A DNA stretch of 64,000 nt. It comes from UBA5239 sp040394635. Lineage in GTDB: Bacteria; Verrucomicrobiota; Lentisphaeria; Victivallales; Victivallaceae. The notes below the pieces were generated by a model. It saw only the letters and a program-made list of their open reading frames with translations. It made no database searches and was not told where the DNA came from. The first letter of the stretch is position 1; every line of letters begins with the position of its first letter. Positions 25,102 to 34,866 of this stretch are shown piece after piece. The stretch covers positions 26,526 to 90,525 of the forward strand of contig JBEBRW010000016.1 in the NCBI GenBank assembly GCA_040394635.1, in the 5' to 3' direction. Position numbers and translations under genes: made by a program.

Positions 25102-25130
25102 TTGCATTATCTTAACCAGATGATTATATT
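25102..25130 (+). promoter_or_regulatory. promoter of UgpC-type ATPase gene
   Basis: TTGCAT, a 17-base spacer and TATATT on the plus strand, 33 bases before the start. Confidence 0.5.
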
Positions 25131-25162
25131 GAAGCCAATAATTTGAAGGCAGGAGAAAATCA

Positions 25163-26263
<1,101 letters not shown>

Positions 26264-26280
26264 CTTGATAATATCACAAT

Positions 26281-26390
26281 CGAACTTCAGGGCAAGGTGA
26301 AATTCCTGACCGGCGGTAAAGTCCGCGAGCCTTCGGGCAGAGATGGCGCAATTCCATCACCGACAGTAAAGTCTGGATGAAAGAAGTATG
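26281..26390 (+). promoter_or_regulatory. FMN riboswitch (RFN element)
   Basis: The conserved RFN core is present in order: CAGGGCAAGGTGAAATTCC, GACCGGCGGTAAAGTCC, GCGAGCC, CCGACAGTAAAGTCTGGATG, then GAAG closing the P1 helix with CTTC at 26285-26288. It lies 17 bases after the ATPase gene and directly upstream of ribBA, the expected regulon. Confidence 0.96.
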
Positions 26391-26416
26391 GACCGACGTA
26401 TCTTTTCATGGAATCG

Positions 26417-26449
26417 ATGCCCTGAATCAACCATTCGGGGCATTTTTTT
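26417..26449 (+). terminator. riboswitch attenuator terminator
   Basis: An 11-bp stem (ATGCCCTGAAT / ATTCGGGGCAT, one wobble) with a 5-base loop is followed by seven T, between the FMN aptamer and the ribBA ribosome site. This is the transcription-off state when FMN is bound. Confidence 0.9.
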
Positions 26450-26470
26450 GCCCTCACAAGGAGAAAAACA

Positions 26471-27670
26471 ATGAGTATTGAATTCAATACCGTGGAGGAA
26501 GTGGTCGAGGCGCTGAAGCGCGGCGAAATGGTCGTCGTCACCGATGATGAAAACCGTGAGAACGAGGGCGACCTGATCGGCGCCTCCGCCAGGGTCACCC
26601 CTGAAATGATCACTTTTATGGCCACTCACGCCCGCGGGCTGGTTTGTGTGCCGCTGTCCGAGGAATACGCCGACCGCATCGGACTGGTGAACATGTCCTC
26701 GGCCGCCGACCCCTTCCGCACCGCGTTCACCCAGAGCGTCGACGTCAAGGAAGGCATCACCACCGGGATTTCCGCTTACGACCGCGCCAAAACGGTGGAA
26801 GCGCTGATCGATCCGGACAGTCGCCTGTGCGACTTCGCCACCCCCGGCCATGTCTTCCCGCTGATCGCCAAGAACGGCGGCGTGCTGCGCCGCGCCGGCC
26901 ACACCGAAGCTGCGGTGGACCTCACGCGCCTCGCCGGACTCGCACCCTCCGGCGTCATCTGCGAAATCATGAATGACGACGGTACCATGGCCCGGCTCCC
27001 GCAGCTCGACGAATTCCGCAAGAAGCATAACCTCAAGTGGTGTTCCGTGGCCCAGCTCATTGCCTATCGCCGCCGCCACGAAGTGCTGGTGACGAAAGGC
27101 GATACCGCGCGTCTCCCGACGATGTTCGGCAACTTCAAAATCTGCGGCTTCCGCTCCAAGACCGACGGGCAGGAGCACGTGGCGCTGATCTACGGCGACG
27201 TCGAAGGACAGGAAAATGTCCTGACCCGCGTCCACAGCGAATGCCTCACCGGCGACGTTTTCGGCTCGCTCCGCTGCGATTGCGGCTCACAGCTTCACGC
27301 CGCCATGAAACAGATCGCCGCCGAAGGGCGCGGCATCATCGTTTACATGCGCCAGGAAGGGCGCGGCATTGGCATTTACAACAAGATCAAGGCGTACAAG
27401 CTGCAGGATGAGGGACACGACACCGTCGAGGCCAACGAAAAGCTCGGTTTCGCCGCCGACCTGCGCGAATACGGCATCGGGGTCCAGATCATCCTCGAGC
27501 TCGGCGTAAAGTCGATCCGGCTGATGACCAACAATCCCTGCAAGATCATTGGCCTGAAGGGCTACGGGCTGGAAATCACCGAGCGCGTGCCGCTGCTGGT
27601 CGACAATCTGCCGGAAGAAGCCAAGCACTACATGAACACCAAAAAAGAAAAGATGGGACACCTGATTTAA
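26471..27670 (+). CDS. ribBA: bifunctional DHBP synthase / GTP cyclohydrolase II
   Basis: 399 residues, the fused enzyme giving both entry steps of riboflavin synthesis. Residues 1-200 are the 3,4-dihydroxy-2-butanone-4-phosphate synthase ('DDENRENEGDLI', 'HTEAAVDLTRLAGL'). Residues 205-399 are GTP cyclohydrolase II, with the zinc-binding Cys residues in 'SECLTGDVFGSLRCDCGSQL' and 'RQEGRGIGIYNKIKAYKLQD'. AGGAG precedes the start. Expression is controlled by the FMN riboswitch just upstream. Confidence 0.97.
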   Translation: MSIEFNTVEEVVEALKRGEMVVVTDDENRENEGDLIGASARVTPEMITFMATHARGLVCVPLSEEYADRIGLVNMSSAADPFRTAFTQSVDVKEGITTGISAYDRAKTVEALIDPDSRLCDFATPGHVFPLIAKNGGVLRRAGHTEAAVDLTRLAGLAPSGVICEIMNDDGTMARLPQLDEFRKKHNLKWCSVAQLIAYRRRHEVLVTKGDTARLPTMFGNFKICGFRSKTDGQEHVALIYGDVEGQENVLTRVHSECLTGDVFGSLRCDCGSQLHAAMKQIAAEGRGIIVYMRQEGRGIGIYNKIKAYKLQDEGHDTVEANEKLGFAADLREYGIGVQIILELGVKSIRLMTNNPCKIIGLKGYGLEITERVPLLVDNLPEEAKHYMNTKKEKMGHLI

Positions 27671-27731
27671 CGCAGCAAACGGTACCGGGCGGGATTCACG
27701 CTACAGGACGCCTGCATCCGCAAAATCGTGT

Positions 27732-28847
27732 TTACTTGACCTGCCAGATGAAGCTTTCCCAGGGGCCGGCATTCTTGATGGCGAGGATGCCGTTTTTCAG
27801 GATGGCTTGAGTGGCGGCGGTTTTGCCCCACGGGGCCAGGTCGCCGTTGAGGGGGGCGTTCGGCAGGGCTTTGAGGTTCAGGACCAGGTCGCGGGGCTCG
27901 CGGCTTTCGTTGGTCAGGATGATGAAATTGCCTTTCGGGCGCGCCCAGTAGGCGATATTGATTTTGTTGTTGAAGTTGAAATCATAACAGTAACCGGTGA
28001 CTTCCCACGGCTTGTCGACGATGTCGGTGAATTCCCGGATCTCGCGGACGACCGGCTTCAAGCTGTCCTCGAAAAATGCTTTGCCCTGCGGGCGGTCCGT
28101 ATGGCAGTGCCAGTAAGAAAAATAAAACAGGCCATGAATGCCGTAAGTCAGCGAACTGAGACTCATATAGCGCATTTCCGTGAAATTCGGGTAACGCAGG
28201 GTTTCGCGGTACTGCTCCGGCGCCTGACCTTTGAAGCAGGAAAAATCGCAGGCTTGCAGGACCGGAATGAACGGCGTGCCGGGGAGTTTCATCCGTGCGG
28301 CTGTGGCGATGAAATTATTGACCTGTTCGAGCGGCGCATTCGGAAACTGCTGGCCGCGCACCGGATAGAGGTCCACCATCCAGCGGTCGGTGAACCCGCG
28401 GGTATTTTCCCAATTGGTGCGCCAATGGATCACCAGCGTGGTAGGAATCGCTGAAACGGCCCGGATTTGAGCAATGATCTGCGCCATGACCGCCAGATCA
28501 CCGGTATACGGTTCATCCCAGACATACCACATGCCGAGTGCCGGGTGATCTTTAACCGCGTCAGTCAATTTCCGCAGCTTTTCCGGCCAATCCTTTTCTT
28601 TTGCCATCCATTTGCCGCCGATGTCGAACATGACCTTCATTTTATGTTTGGCCGCCAGGTCCAGTATCCGCGACGGCGACTCGGCCGCATAAGAGTGATA
28701 GCTCTGGACATAGTTGAATCCGGCGTCGGACAACGTCTGATATACGGCATCGGTCTGCGGGTCGGCGGAGTACATGCCGAGGATGAATTCCTCCGCGTGA
28801 AGTGACAACAGGGCAGAGACGAACAGGAACAGTAGGGCTTTTTTCAT
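27732..28847 (-). CDS. secreted TIM-barrel glycosidase-like protein (paralogue 2)
   Basis: 371 residues from the chosen start, where 'MKKALLFLFVSALLSLHA' is a signal peptide. Upstream in-frame codons overlap the neighbour and make no sense as a secreted start. 'FILGMYSADPQTD' opens the barrel, 'KVMFDIGGKW' and 'GMWYVWDEPY' mark successive strands, and the Glu of 'WDEP' is in the position of a glycosidase acid. A short C-terminal beta domain ends in 'WESFIWQVK'. It is strongly similar over its length to the gene just upstream and overlaps it by four bases (ATGA). I cannot place it in a numbered GH family. Confidence 0.75.
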   Translation of the reverse strand: MKKALLFLFVSALLSLHAEEFILGMYSADPQTDAVYQTLSDAGFNYVQSYHSYAAESPSRILDLAAKHKMKVMFDIGGKWMAKEKDWPEKLRKLTDAVKDHPALGMWYVWDEPYTGDLAVMAQIIAQIRAVSAIPTTLVIHWRTNWENTRGFTDRWMVDLYPVRGQQFPNAPLEQVNNFIATAARMKLPGTPFIPVLQACDFSCFKGQAPEQYRETLRYPNFTEMRYMSLSSLTYGIHGLFYFSYWHCHTDRPQGKAFFEDSLKPVVREIREFTDIVDKPWEVTGYCYDFNFNNKINIAYWARPKGNFIILTNESREPRDLVLNLKALPNAPLNGDLAPWGKTAATQAILKNGILAIKNAGPWESFIWQVK

Positions 28848-29995
28848 TTTTCCAGCTTCCAAATAAATGTTTCCCAGGGCTGTGCCTCGGGGACGGTTAA
28901 AATTGATTTCTGCAGTGAATAATTGCCGGCGCGGGTGAAGCCCCACGGAACAAGTTTACCTGCCTTCGGAAAATCTTTCAACGTGCTCAAGTCGAGGTTG
29001 ATCGCCCGGGTTTCCGGTGAATCATTGGCCAGGATAATATAACTGCCGCCCGGCCTCGACCAGAAAGCCAGGTTGACGTGCTCCTTGCGCTCCAAAGCCG
29101 AATCGCGGGCGGTCACGTTCCACGGCGCGTCGATCAGGTCGGTGAAACTCACGATGTCGCTGACCACCGGCTTGAATGCCGTATCGAAAAATTCCTGTCC
29201 TTCCGGCCGGTTGAGGTGAGCGTGATACAGCGAGAAAAAGAATATCCCGTTGACTCCGTAGCTCAAACTGGAGAAACACATGAAGCGCATTTCCGTGAGA
29301 TTCGGGAACCGCAGCGTGTCGCGGTATTGTTCGGGCGCCTGACCTTTGAAACAGGAGAAATTGCAGGACTGCAGCACCGGGATAAACGGCGTGCCCGGTT
29401 TGCGGTACGCGGTGGCGGCATTGCGCATCATCCGGGAGAAATTCTGCTGGAGCGGCGCATTCGGAAACGGCTGTCCGCGTACCGGGTAATTGTCCGCCAT
29501 CCAGATATCGGTATAGCCGCGGCTGTCCCAGTAATTGGCGCGTTCGTGAATGACCAGCGAGGTCGGGAGCGATGATTTCGCCCGGATCATGGCGACTACT
29601 TCCTTCACGAGCGGCAGCTGCTTCGTTTCGGGCTCGTCCCAGACATACCACATGCCGAGCCCCGGGTGGCCTTTGATCATATCGATGAGCCCTTGCATTT
29701 TTTCTTGCCAGCCGTCTTCTTTGGTGATCCATTTGCCACCGATGTCATACATTACTTTGAGGCCATGTTTTTCCGCCAGGTCGAGTATTCCGGAAGGGGA
29801 ACCGGCCCCTGCGGAATTATAACTGTGCACATAGTTTATTCCGGCTTCCTTCAGCATGGCAAAGGTCTCATCGTTCTGCGGTTCCGCTGAGTAAACTCCA
29901 ATAATAAATTCATCTTTGACATTGACCGGATCAACTGCAAAAACCGAATGGCAAGCAGCCGCCAGGCAAAAAATAAGTATCGACAATTTCTTCAT
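28844..29995 (-). CDS. secreted TIM-barrel glycosidase-like protein (paralogue 1)
   Basis: 383 residues with signal peptide 'MKKLSILIFCLAAACHSVFA'. Same architecture as the next gene: 'FIIGVYSAEPQND', 'KVMYDIGGKW', 'GMWYVWDEPE', 'PFIPVLQSCNFSCFKGQAPE', and a terminal 'WETFIWKLEK'. The two are a tandem duplication that has diverged substantially. The cassette also holds a GntR-type regulator and a pseudopilin upstream on the same strand. Role in glycan breakdown is inferred from fold and neighbours; no catalytic activity is established. Confidence 0.75.
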   Translation of the reverse strand: MKKLSILIFCLAAACHSVFAVDPVNVKDEFIIGVYSAEPQNDETFAMLKEAGINYVHSYNSAGAGSPSGILDLAEKHGLKVMYDIGGKWITKEDGWQEKMQGLIDMIKGHPGLGMWYVWDEPETKQLPLVKEVVAMIRAKSSLPTSLVIHERANYWDSRGYTDIWMADNYPVRGQPFPNAPLQQNFSRMMRNAATAYRKPGTPFIPVLQSCNFSCFKGQAPEQYRDTLRFPNLTEMRFMCFSSLSYGVNGIFFFSLYHAHLNRPEGQEFFDTAFKPVVSDIVSFTDLIDAPWNVTARDSALERKEHVNLAFWSRPGGSYIILANDSPETRAINLDLSTLKDFPKAGKLVPWGFTRAGNYSLQKSILTVPEAQPWETFIWKLEK

Positions 29996-30017
29996 ACTTC
30001 GCTCCTCTTAGTTGAAA

Positions 30018-30692
30018 TTACCAAAGTTGATATATTGACAGGTTTTTTAGTTTTATATATTTGTAATAGTTCTCGCCCAGCCACCAGACGATTCGGTTTC
30101 CGTTGCCGACATTGAAATCCTGATTATTGCAGGCTCTGGCGTGTCCGTCGGCGAACAGGAAGTTCCCGGCGTCGCGATGACAGAGAAATGCGAAACTGCC
30201 GTCGTTGATGGAACTTACCGTATTGATAAGCGTAGGATAACGTCCCTCTACTCCGGAGCCTTTCGAAGCGTCTCCAAGCAGCAATACCCGCGAAGGAATC
30301 CGCAGCTTGCCCAGATAAATCCCCTGGTCTGCGACATTCGCGTAAACCACGCTGATAAACCCATAAGTTAAATACCGCGCTCCCTCGCTGTAGTCGCCTT
30401 TCGTGTCGGGACAATACAGCGCCTTATCCTTCAAGCTCATATATCCGGCTTTGGTCAAAGCCATGTTCCACACGGAGTTTATCACATCTGCTCCATAATA
30501 CGAAATAATCGTTTCGTTGTTGTCGTCCAGATACATCCGGACCGCCGTTCCCACCTGCTTGATATTGCTGAGACACGAAGTTGTCCTGGCCCGCTCCCGC
30601 GCCGAGTTCAGCGCCGGCAGCAGCATCGCCGCGAGGATTGCTATAATTGCAATTACCACGAGAAGTTCAATAAGTGTAAAATCTTTTTTCAT
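30018..30692 (-). CDS. pseudopilin-like protein with H-DGH motif (cassette A)
   Basis: 224 residues. The N-terminus 'MKKDFTLIELLVVIAIIAIL' is the type IV pilin/type II secretion pseudopilin helix, with Glu8 as the +5 Glu if cleavage occurs before Phe. Position -1 is Asp rather than the usual Gly. A soluble domain follows with 'SCLSNIKQVGTAVRMYLDD', and near the C-terminus 'CHRDAGNFLFADGHARA', the H...DGH motif of this large Lentisphaerota/Planctomycetota family. It lies 24 bases after the GntR regulator and upstream of the two TIM-barrel genes. AAGGAG gives a good ribosome site. Its role with the hydrolases (surface display or secretion) is not known. Confidence 0.88.
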   Translation of the reverse strand: MKKDFTLIELLVVIAIIAILAAMLLPALNSARERARTTSCLSNIKQVGTAVRMYLDDNNETIISYYGADVINSVWNMALTKAGYMSLKDKALYCPDTKGDYSEGARYLTYGFISVVYANVADQGIYLGKLRIPSRVLLLGDASKGSGVEGRYPTLINTVSSINDGSFAFLCHRDAGNFLFADGHARACNNQDFNVGNGNRIVWWLGENYYKYIKLKNLSIYQLW

Positions 30693-30716
30693 TTGCCATT
30701 CTCCTTTTTGGTTTTA

Positions 30717-31736
30717 CTAATCTTTCATGACTAAATCTGTTTTAAGCAACTGATTTCCGCCGCCGGAATCTTCGATGCAATACCGGACCGCCAGATGGGC
30801 CATTTTCCGGTACGGCACAACAATTTCATGGACATATTTTTTGTAAGTGGCATCGTCCGGTATCCGGTTGAAAGTCATCACCTCGATATCGTCGGACACT
30901 TTGATTCGCCGGTCATCCAGAGCCGCCATCAGAAACGGCATCAGAAGCCCTTGAGCGGAGAGAATCGCCGTCACTCCGGAAGACAGCAAACGTTCAAACT
31001 GGGAATTATCTTTATCCAGACTCCACGGCAACACATATTCAGATTTCACCTCGAGCCCGGCTTCTTTCATGGCGTGGAGATATCCCTGATGGCGCAGGTG
31101 GATATCAGCGTTGTTCGGATAATGAATGAAACCGAGTTTCCGGTGACCGCGTTCAATCAATTTTTCCATCCCCTGTCTGGCCGCGGCAAAATGGTCGATA
31201 CTGAAATAAACAATATCCGGTTCGTTTTCAATAACCCGGTTGATAATGACCACCTTATTGTTTGCCGCCGCTTTCCGGACAAGATCCAGCTGATTATCTT
31301 CCGGCCAGGGCCAAATGAAATTACTCTCCGTGGGCACCCGGCTGCCCACATAGGAACTCAATGGCAGGGCAGTCATTTCAACGCCGAGCTCATGACACTC
31401 CGCCATGACCCCCATCAAAAACTTGTAGATGGAGGTATTCGGCTCGACAATATCATACTTCTGCGGCACAGTCACGGTGATTTTCCGGGCCTGCTTGCTG
31501 AGCGACTCCACGTAAGTTCCGCGGCCCTGTTCGCGCCGCAGGACTCCTTCATTTTCGAGCTCGGACAATGCCTGCCGGACAGTCGCCTTGGAGACTTTGT
31601 ACCGCTCCATCAGTTCGCTTTCGGAGGGAATCAGGGCGCCGACCGAATACTCATCCGACTCGATCTTCGAATAAATAATATCGCGCAACTGCAAATATTT
31701 GGTCAGTCCTTTGCGCTTCTGTAGCCCTATCATCAT
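30717..31736 (-). CDS. GntR-type regulator with LacI-like sensor domain (cassette A)
   Basis: 339 residues. N-terminal GntR winged helix: 'GALIPSESELMERYKVSKATVRQALSELEN', then 'GVLRREQGRGTYV'. A LacI/periplasmic-binding-protein-type sensor follows from about residue 75 ('HRKLGFIHYPNNAD'). This AraR-like architecture senses free sugars. It is first gene of the cassette with a consensus promoter (31778-31805) and the palindrome ACGTTCGAACGT between promoter and start, so it likely represses its own operon. Confidence 0.9.
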   Translation of the reverse strand: MMIGLQKRKGLTKYLQLRDIIYSKIESDEYSVGALIPSESELMERYKVSKATVRQALSELENEGVLRREQGRGTYVESLSKQARKITVTVPQKYDIVEPNTSIYKFLMGVMAECHELGVEMTALPLSSYVGSRVPTESNFIWPWPEDNQLDLVRKAAANNKVVIINRVIENEPDIVYFSIDHFAAARQGMEKLIERGHRKLGFIHYPNNADIHLRHQGYLHAMKEAGLEVKSEYVLPWSLDKDNSQFERLLSSGVTAILSAQGLLMPFLMAALDDRRIKVSDDIEVMTFNRIPDDATYKKYVHEIVVPYRKMAHLAVRYCIEDSGGGNQLLKTDLVMKD

Positions 31737-31758
31737 CGATTCCTTTACGGTTGTTCAG

Positions 31759-31770
31759 ACGTTCGAACGT
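31759..31770. promoter_or_regulatory. operator of cassette A
   Basis: ACGTTCGAACGT, a perfect 12-bp palindrome, lies between the promoter and the regulator start at 31736. Confidence 0.65.
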
Positions 31771-31777
31771 TTATAAT

Positions 31778-31805
31778 ATTATACGTCCATTCCGCCGGAT
31801 GTCAA
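31778..31805 (-). promoter_or_regulatory. promoter of cassette A
   Basis: TTGACA, a 16-base spacer and TATAAT on the minus strand: both boxes are perfect. Confidence 0.8.
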
Positions 31806-31860
31806 TACCTTTTCCGGAAAATTCTTCAGGAAAATTTGTGGAGCTTGGGGAGAGGACGAC

Positions 31861-31967
31861 AAATCAAAAGACGAAAAAGACATGAATGACATAAAGGACG
31901 GCTTCCGCTTAAAACGTGACTGTCATTTGCGTCATTTGCGTCATTTTAGTCTTTGACTTGATTTTTG
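31861..31967. repeat. inverted pair of 9-bp GAC repeats
   Basis: GAC occurs at 31870, 31879, 31888 and 31897, exactly every 9 bases. GTC occurs at 31922, 31931, 31940 and 31949, again every 9 bases. The two arms form an imperfect inverted repeat of about 40 bp (left starts AAATCAA, right ends TTGATTT). No gene is visible between them. The block lies between cassettes A and B. Confidence 0.7.
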
Positions 31968-31993
31968 GCGGCCCCTTCCGGGAGGTATGCTTT

Positions 31994-34273
31994 TTATTTT
32001 TTTCTCAGGAGAAAATGGTCCATGAGAATTTTATGGTTCTCTTTATCATATCTCATGGACGCATACACATCCCATTCCGCCTCCCTGTCGTTTTCATCAA
32101 AGAGATGCCCCAGTGCCACAAATCCGACTAAGCCCGGAGGTTCCCCCGAACTGGGCAGTGAAAAATGACAATCATTGGAAAGCTTGACGGTTGCCAGTTT
32201 GTATAAATGATACCCTTCTGTTTGCATGACCTTTTCGGAAGGGATATCGACGATGGCGACATTTTTGTTCAAGGTATAGTCATGAAGAACAAACCTCAAC
32301 TCCTTGTCGGGGTTTGAACGCGCCGCATAACCGAAGGGCGACGAGGGCTCCGGCCGGGCGAAACTCTTGTTGATATATGGGATCGCCTGCTTGGCCACGA
32401 CTCCGGGGGCGTCGAAACCGTCAGGCAGTGGAATGCCTTTGCCCAGCAGGTAAAGGCTCCTGGCGCAGTGGAAGAAGCGCTCCTTGCGCCGCTCCCGGGG
32501 GCCGGGCTTGCCGATGCTTTTGTCGAACAGCACATTCATGTTCTGCGTATAGCGCTCAAAAACGGTATCCAGCTCTTTGTCTGCGTCCGGTAGTTCCCGG
32601 CGTATCCCCGGCCAGATAGCCAGTGTATTCAAATCCAGGTTGATCCTGGTTGTCCGCACGTGATAAAGTTCATTTTCCTGACCGGCCGTGAGTTGTTCCA
32701 TTTCATCAAAAAGCTTTTGCCAGCGCAGGAGATTGGCGGGGTTGACATAGGACAGGATTCGCTCGTCCGGGTTCCATCTCAGATAACATTTTTCCTTTGC
32801 CAGCAGCTCTTCCAGTTCCTTGAAATATTCATGCATTTTTCCGGCGGCGGCGCCATAATAGGAATCGAAGAAATCCTTGATCAGTTCCTGTTCATCCAGG
32901 CCGATATCGTTGGAAAGCTGGACGATCAGGTAGGTTTGGAGCGGCATGAATCCCAGGTTTTCATTGGCGCAGTGCTCTATGAACAGAACCTTCATATCGA
33001 ATTTGGCGGCGCTCCGCAGGTCCCTGACCAGGCGGTTGATATTGCCCGTCAATGGATAAGCGAGTCCCGGGCGGCAGTAGGTGTTCGAGTAATACCAGAG
33101 CGACATGCTGTTTGAAATTCCGCTCCACTGCCGCAGCGCGCGGTAAATGCCGCGATTGGTGACGGATGTCCAGGGCTTGCTGAAATCCCCGGCGATCGGC
33201 GCGAAAAACGGCAGCAGGTTGTCCGGCAGTTTCTTCACATTGTGAGGCAGGGTTTCGGATGGGCCGTAATGAGCCAGGAAACGGATCATGATTTTCGGGT
33301 ATTTCTCCTGGAACACCGGGGCCAGTTCCAGCAGGAAATCATATAACGGGCCCGCCTGCGACTGGTACTTGGCGGACAGGTCGCGGCACGGGGCGCATTC
33401 GCACAATTCTCCGCTGATGTCGTTCTGGTCGACTTCGATTACCGCATAGCCGCCCGTATATTCGGCGGCCACGGTCAGCTCAAGATTTTCCATGAATGTT
33501 TTCCGCAAATCCGGGTTGGAAAGACAAAGCTGGTGATTGTCCACCCTTTTGCCGCCGCGCAGGGAAAAATATTCGGGATGCTCCTTGAAATATGCTTTGT
33601 CCTTCAATACCGGGAGGTTGCCGGGTGATACATAGGCAGGCACGTATTTGTTGAATGTATGAATGAACGGGCCCAGCTGGCGCGGAGCCAGCAGCTCGCC
33701 ATGCTGCGTCATGCGCTGGCGGCGGAAAAAATCGGCAGCGGTTCCGACGCCCAGATTGTCCCATTGCGGATGGTAGGTATCGCGGAAATAGAAAGACGGA
33801 ATGATGGAATGGCGGAACGGTTTAATCTGCAGATTCTCATGCCGCGGTATCCGCTTGTCGCCATAAGGCGTGTACCAGCGGCACCCGATGATCCGGTCAA
33901 GGAAATCATAAACCGCGAAAATATTTCCCGTATCACCGGCGCCATACAGATAAATATCGTTTCCACTCGACAAAATGACCCGCTCAAAATCCCGCAGTTT
34001 TTCACCGGGCCGTCCCACAAATATCCGTTTACTGAAGGACGCGGCCTCCGCTGCGGTTTTTATGTCGAAATCCGCCGCCGTAACCTGCCGCAGAATATCC
34101 CGCAGGTCGTTGACGGTTTCCTTTTCAAGTACGGACGGATTATCCGGAAGCACGATCACATATTCCGTTTGCCCGTTCACCGCCAGGTTCAGAATCTCTT
34201 CCCGGGCGGAACTTGAGACGAGTATGGAAAAAATTGCCAGTCCAATCATATATTTCAGATTCAATCTCATCAT
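31994..34273 (-). CDS. secreted DUF4838 family protein (cassette B)
   Basis: 759 residues with a signal peptide (1-24). Residues 30-135 form a domain like the alpha/beta N-terminus of GH20/GH84-type enzymes ('VLEKETVNDLRDILRQVTAADF', shown in part: 'TVNDLRDILRQV'). 'FAVYDFLDRIIGCRWYTPYGD' is the DUF4838 lead-in, and the rest is a TIM barrel with 'IEVDQNDISG' followed by 'CECAPCR' near residue 295. The C-terminus is a beta domain. DUF4838 proteins are thought to be glycosidases, but few have been characterised. It follows a small secreted protein by 12 bases and a pseudopilin on the same strand, and it is the last gene of this transcript. Confidence 0.85.
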   Translation of the reverse strand: MMRLNLKYMIGLAIFSILVSSSAREEILNLAVNGQTEYVIVLPDNPSVLEKETVNDLRDILRQVTAADFDIKTAAEAASFSKRIFVGRPGEKLRDFERVILSSGNDIYLYGAGDTGNIFAVYDFLDRIIGCRWYTPYGDKRIPRHENLQIKPFRHSIIPSFYFRDTYHPQWDNLGVGTAADFFRRQRMTQHGELLAPRQLGPFIHTFNKYVPAYVSPGNLPVLKDKAYFKEHPEYFSLRGGKRVDNHQLCLSNPDLRKTFMENLELTVAAEYTGGYAVIEVDQNDISGELCECAPCRDLSAKYQSQAGPLYDFLLELAPVFQEKYPKIMIRFLAHYGPSETLPHNVKKLPDNLLPFFAPIAGDFSKPWTSVTNRGIYRALRQWSGISNSMSLWYYSNTYCRPGLAYPLTGNINRLVRDLRSAAKFDMKVLFIEHCANENLGFMPLQTYLIVQLSNDIGLDEQELIKDFFDSYYGAAAGKMHEYFKELEELLAKEKCYLRWNPDERILSYVNPANLLRWQKLFDEMEQLTAGQENELYHVRTTRINLDLNTLAIWPGIRRELPDADKELDTVFERYTQNMNVLFDKSIGKPGPRERRKERFFHCARSLYLLGKGIPLPDGFDAPGVVAKQAIPYINKSFARPEPSSPFGYAARSNPDKELRFVLHDYTLNKNVAIVDIPSEKVMQTEGYHLYKLATVKLSNDCHFSLPSSGEPPGLVGFVALGHLFDENDREAEWDVYASMRYDKENHKILMDHFLLRKK

Positions 34274-34285
34274 AAATCTCCTGTG

Positions 34286-34840
34286 TCATTCCGGATCTGC
34301 AAACTTCGCTTTGATGCTTGTAATGACGAAGCTGCTCCTCGGGAGAACGGCAAACATGATTCGTATCTGGGAAACTTTTCCCTTATCCGTATCCTGTATC
34401 CGCACCAGATGCGTAATTTCCTGTCCGTTTTCTGCCGTGGTATCAATCGTGAATGTCTTTTTGACTTCGGTCAGGAATGCGCGCTTTTCGCCGTAGGTAT
34501 ATACGCCTGTCTGGACACGCCCTTTTCCTTTTAGGCACAACGTGATTTCCAGGGAGTCTTCCCCGAATGCCGGAAAGAGCGGCGTGGTATAAAACGGCGT
34601 TTCACCTTGCGTAGGCAGGACTTCCACCTGCAGGGCGAGGCCCCCGTCTTTTTCCGTTTGAATCATTTTGGAAGTTCCGATCCAGGGCTTGTCGGCATAA
34701 TTTTTGGTCCACCCGCTTGGAGCCGCGGCATCGACTTTCGAGCCTTGAAATGTGCCGTTCAGGGATAACGCTCCGTCCTCGGATGAGAATCCGGTCATGA
34801 CTGCAAAGACGCCGGCTAAAACAAAAAGACATTTTCTCAT
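34286..34840 (-). CDS. small secreted protein, beta-sandwich-like (cassette B)
   Basis: 184 residues from the ATG at 34840, which has AAGGA upstream and gives the signal peptide 'MRKCLFVLAGVFAVMTGFS'. An alternative TTG at 34870 overlaps the pseudopilin stop. After cleavage the protein reads like a carbohydrate-binding sandwich: 'LSLNGTFQGSKVDAAAPSGW', 'GGLALQVEVLP', 'LEITLCLKGKGRVQTGVYTY'. I do not recognise a named family. CBM4/9-like folds have this pattern. The position between the pseudopilin and DUF4838 suggests a glycan-binding partner. Confidence 0.7.
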   Translation of the reverse strand: MRKCLFVLAGVFAVMTGFSSEDGALSLNGTFQGSKVDAAAPSGWTKNYADKPWIGTSKMIQTEKDGGLALQVEVLPTQGETPFYTTPLFPAFGEDSLEITLCLKGKGRVQTGVYTYGEKRAFLTEVKKTFTIDTTAENGQEITHLVRIQDTDKGKVSQIRIMFAVLPRSSFVITSIKAKFADPE

Positions 34841-34866
34841 GGTTTTTTCCTTATTTTCAGGTATTT

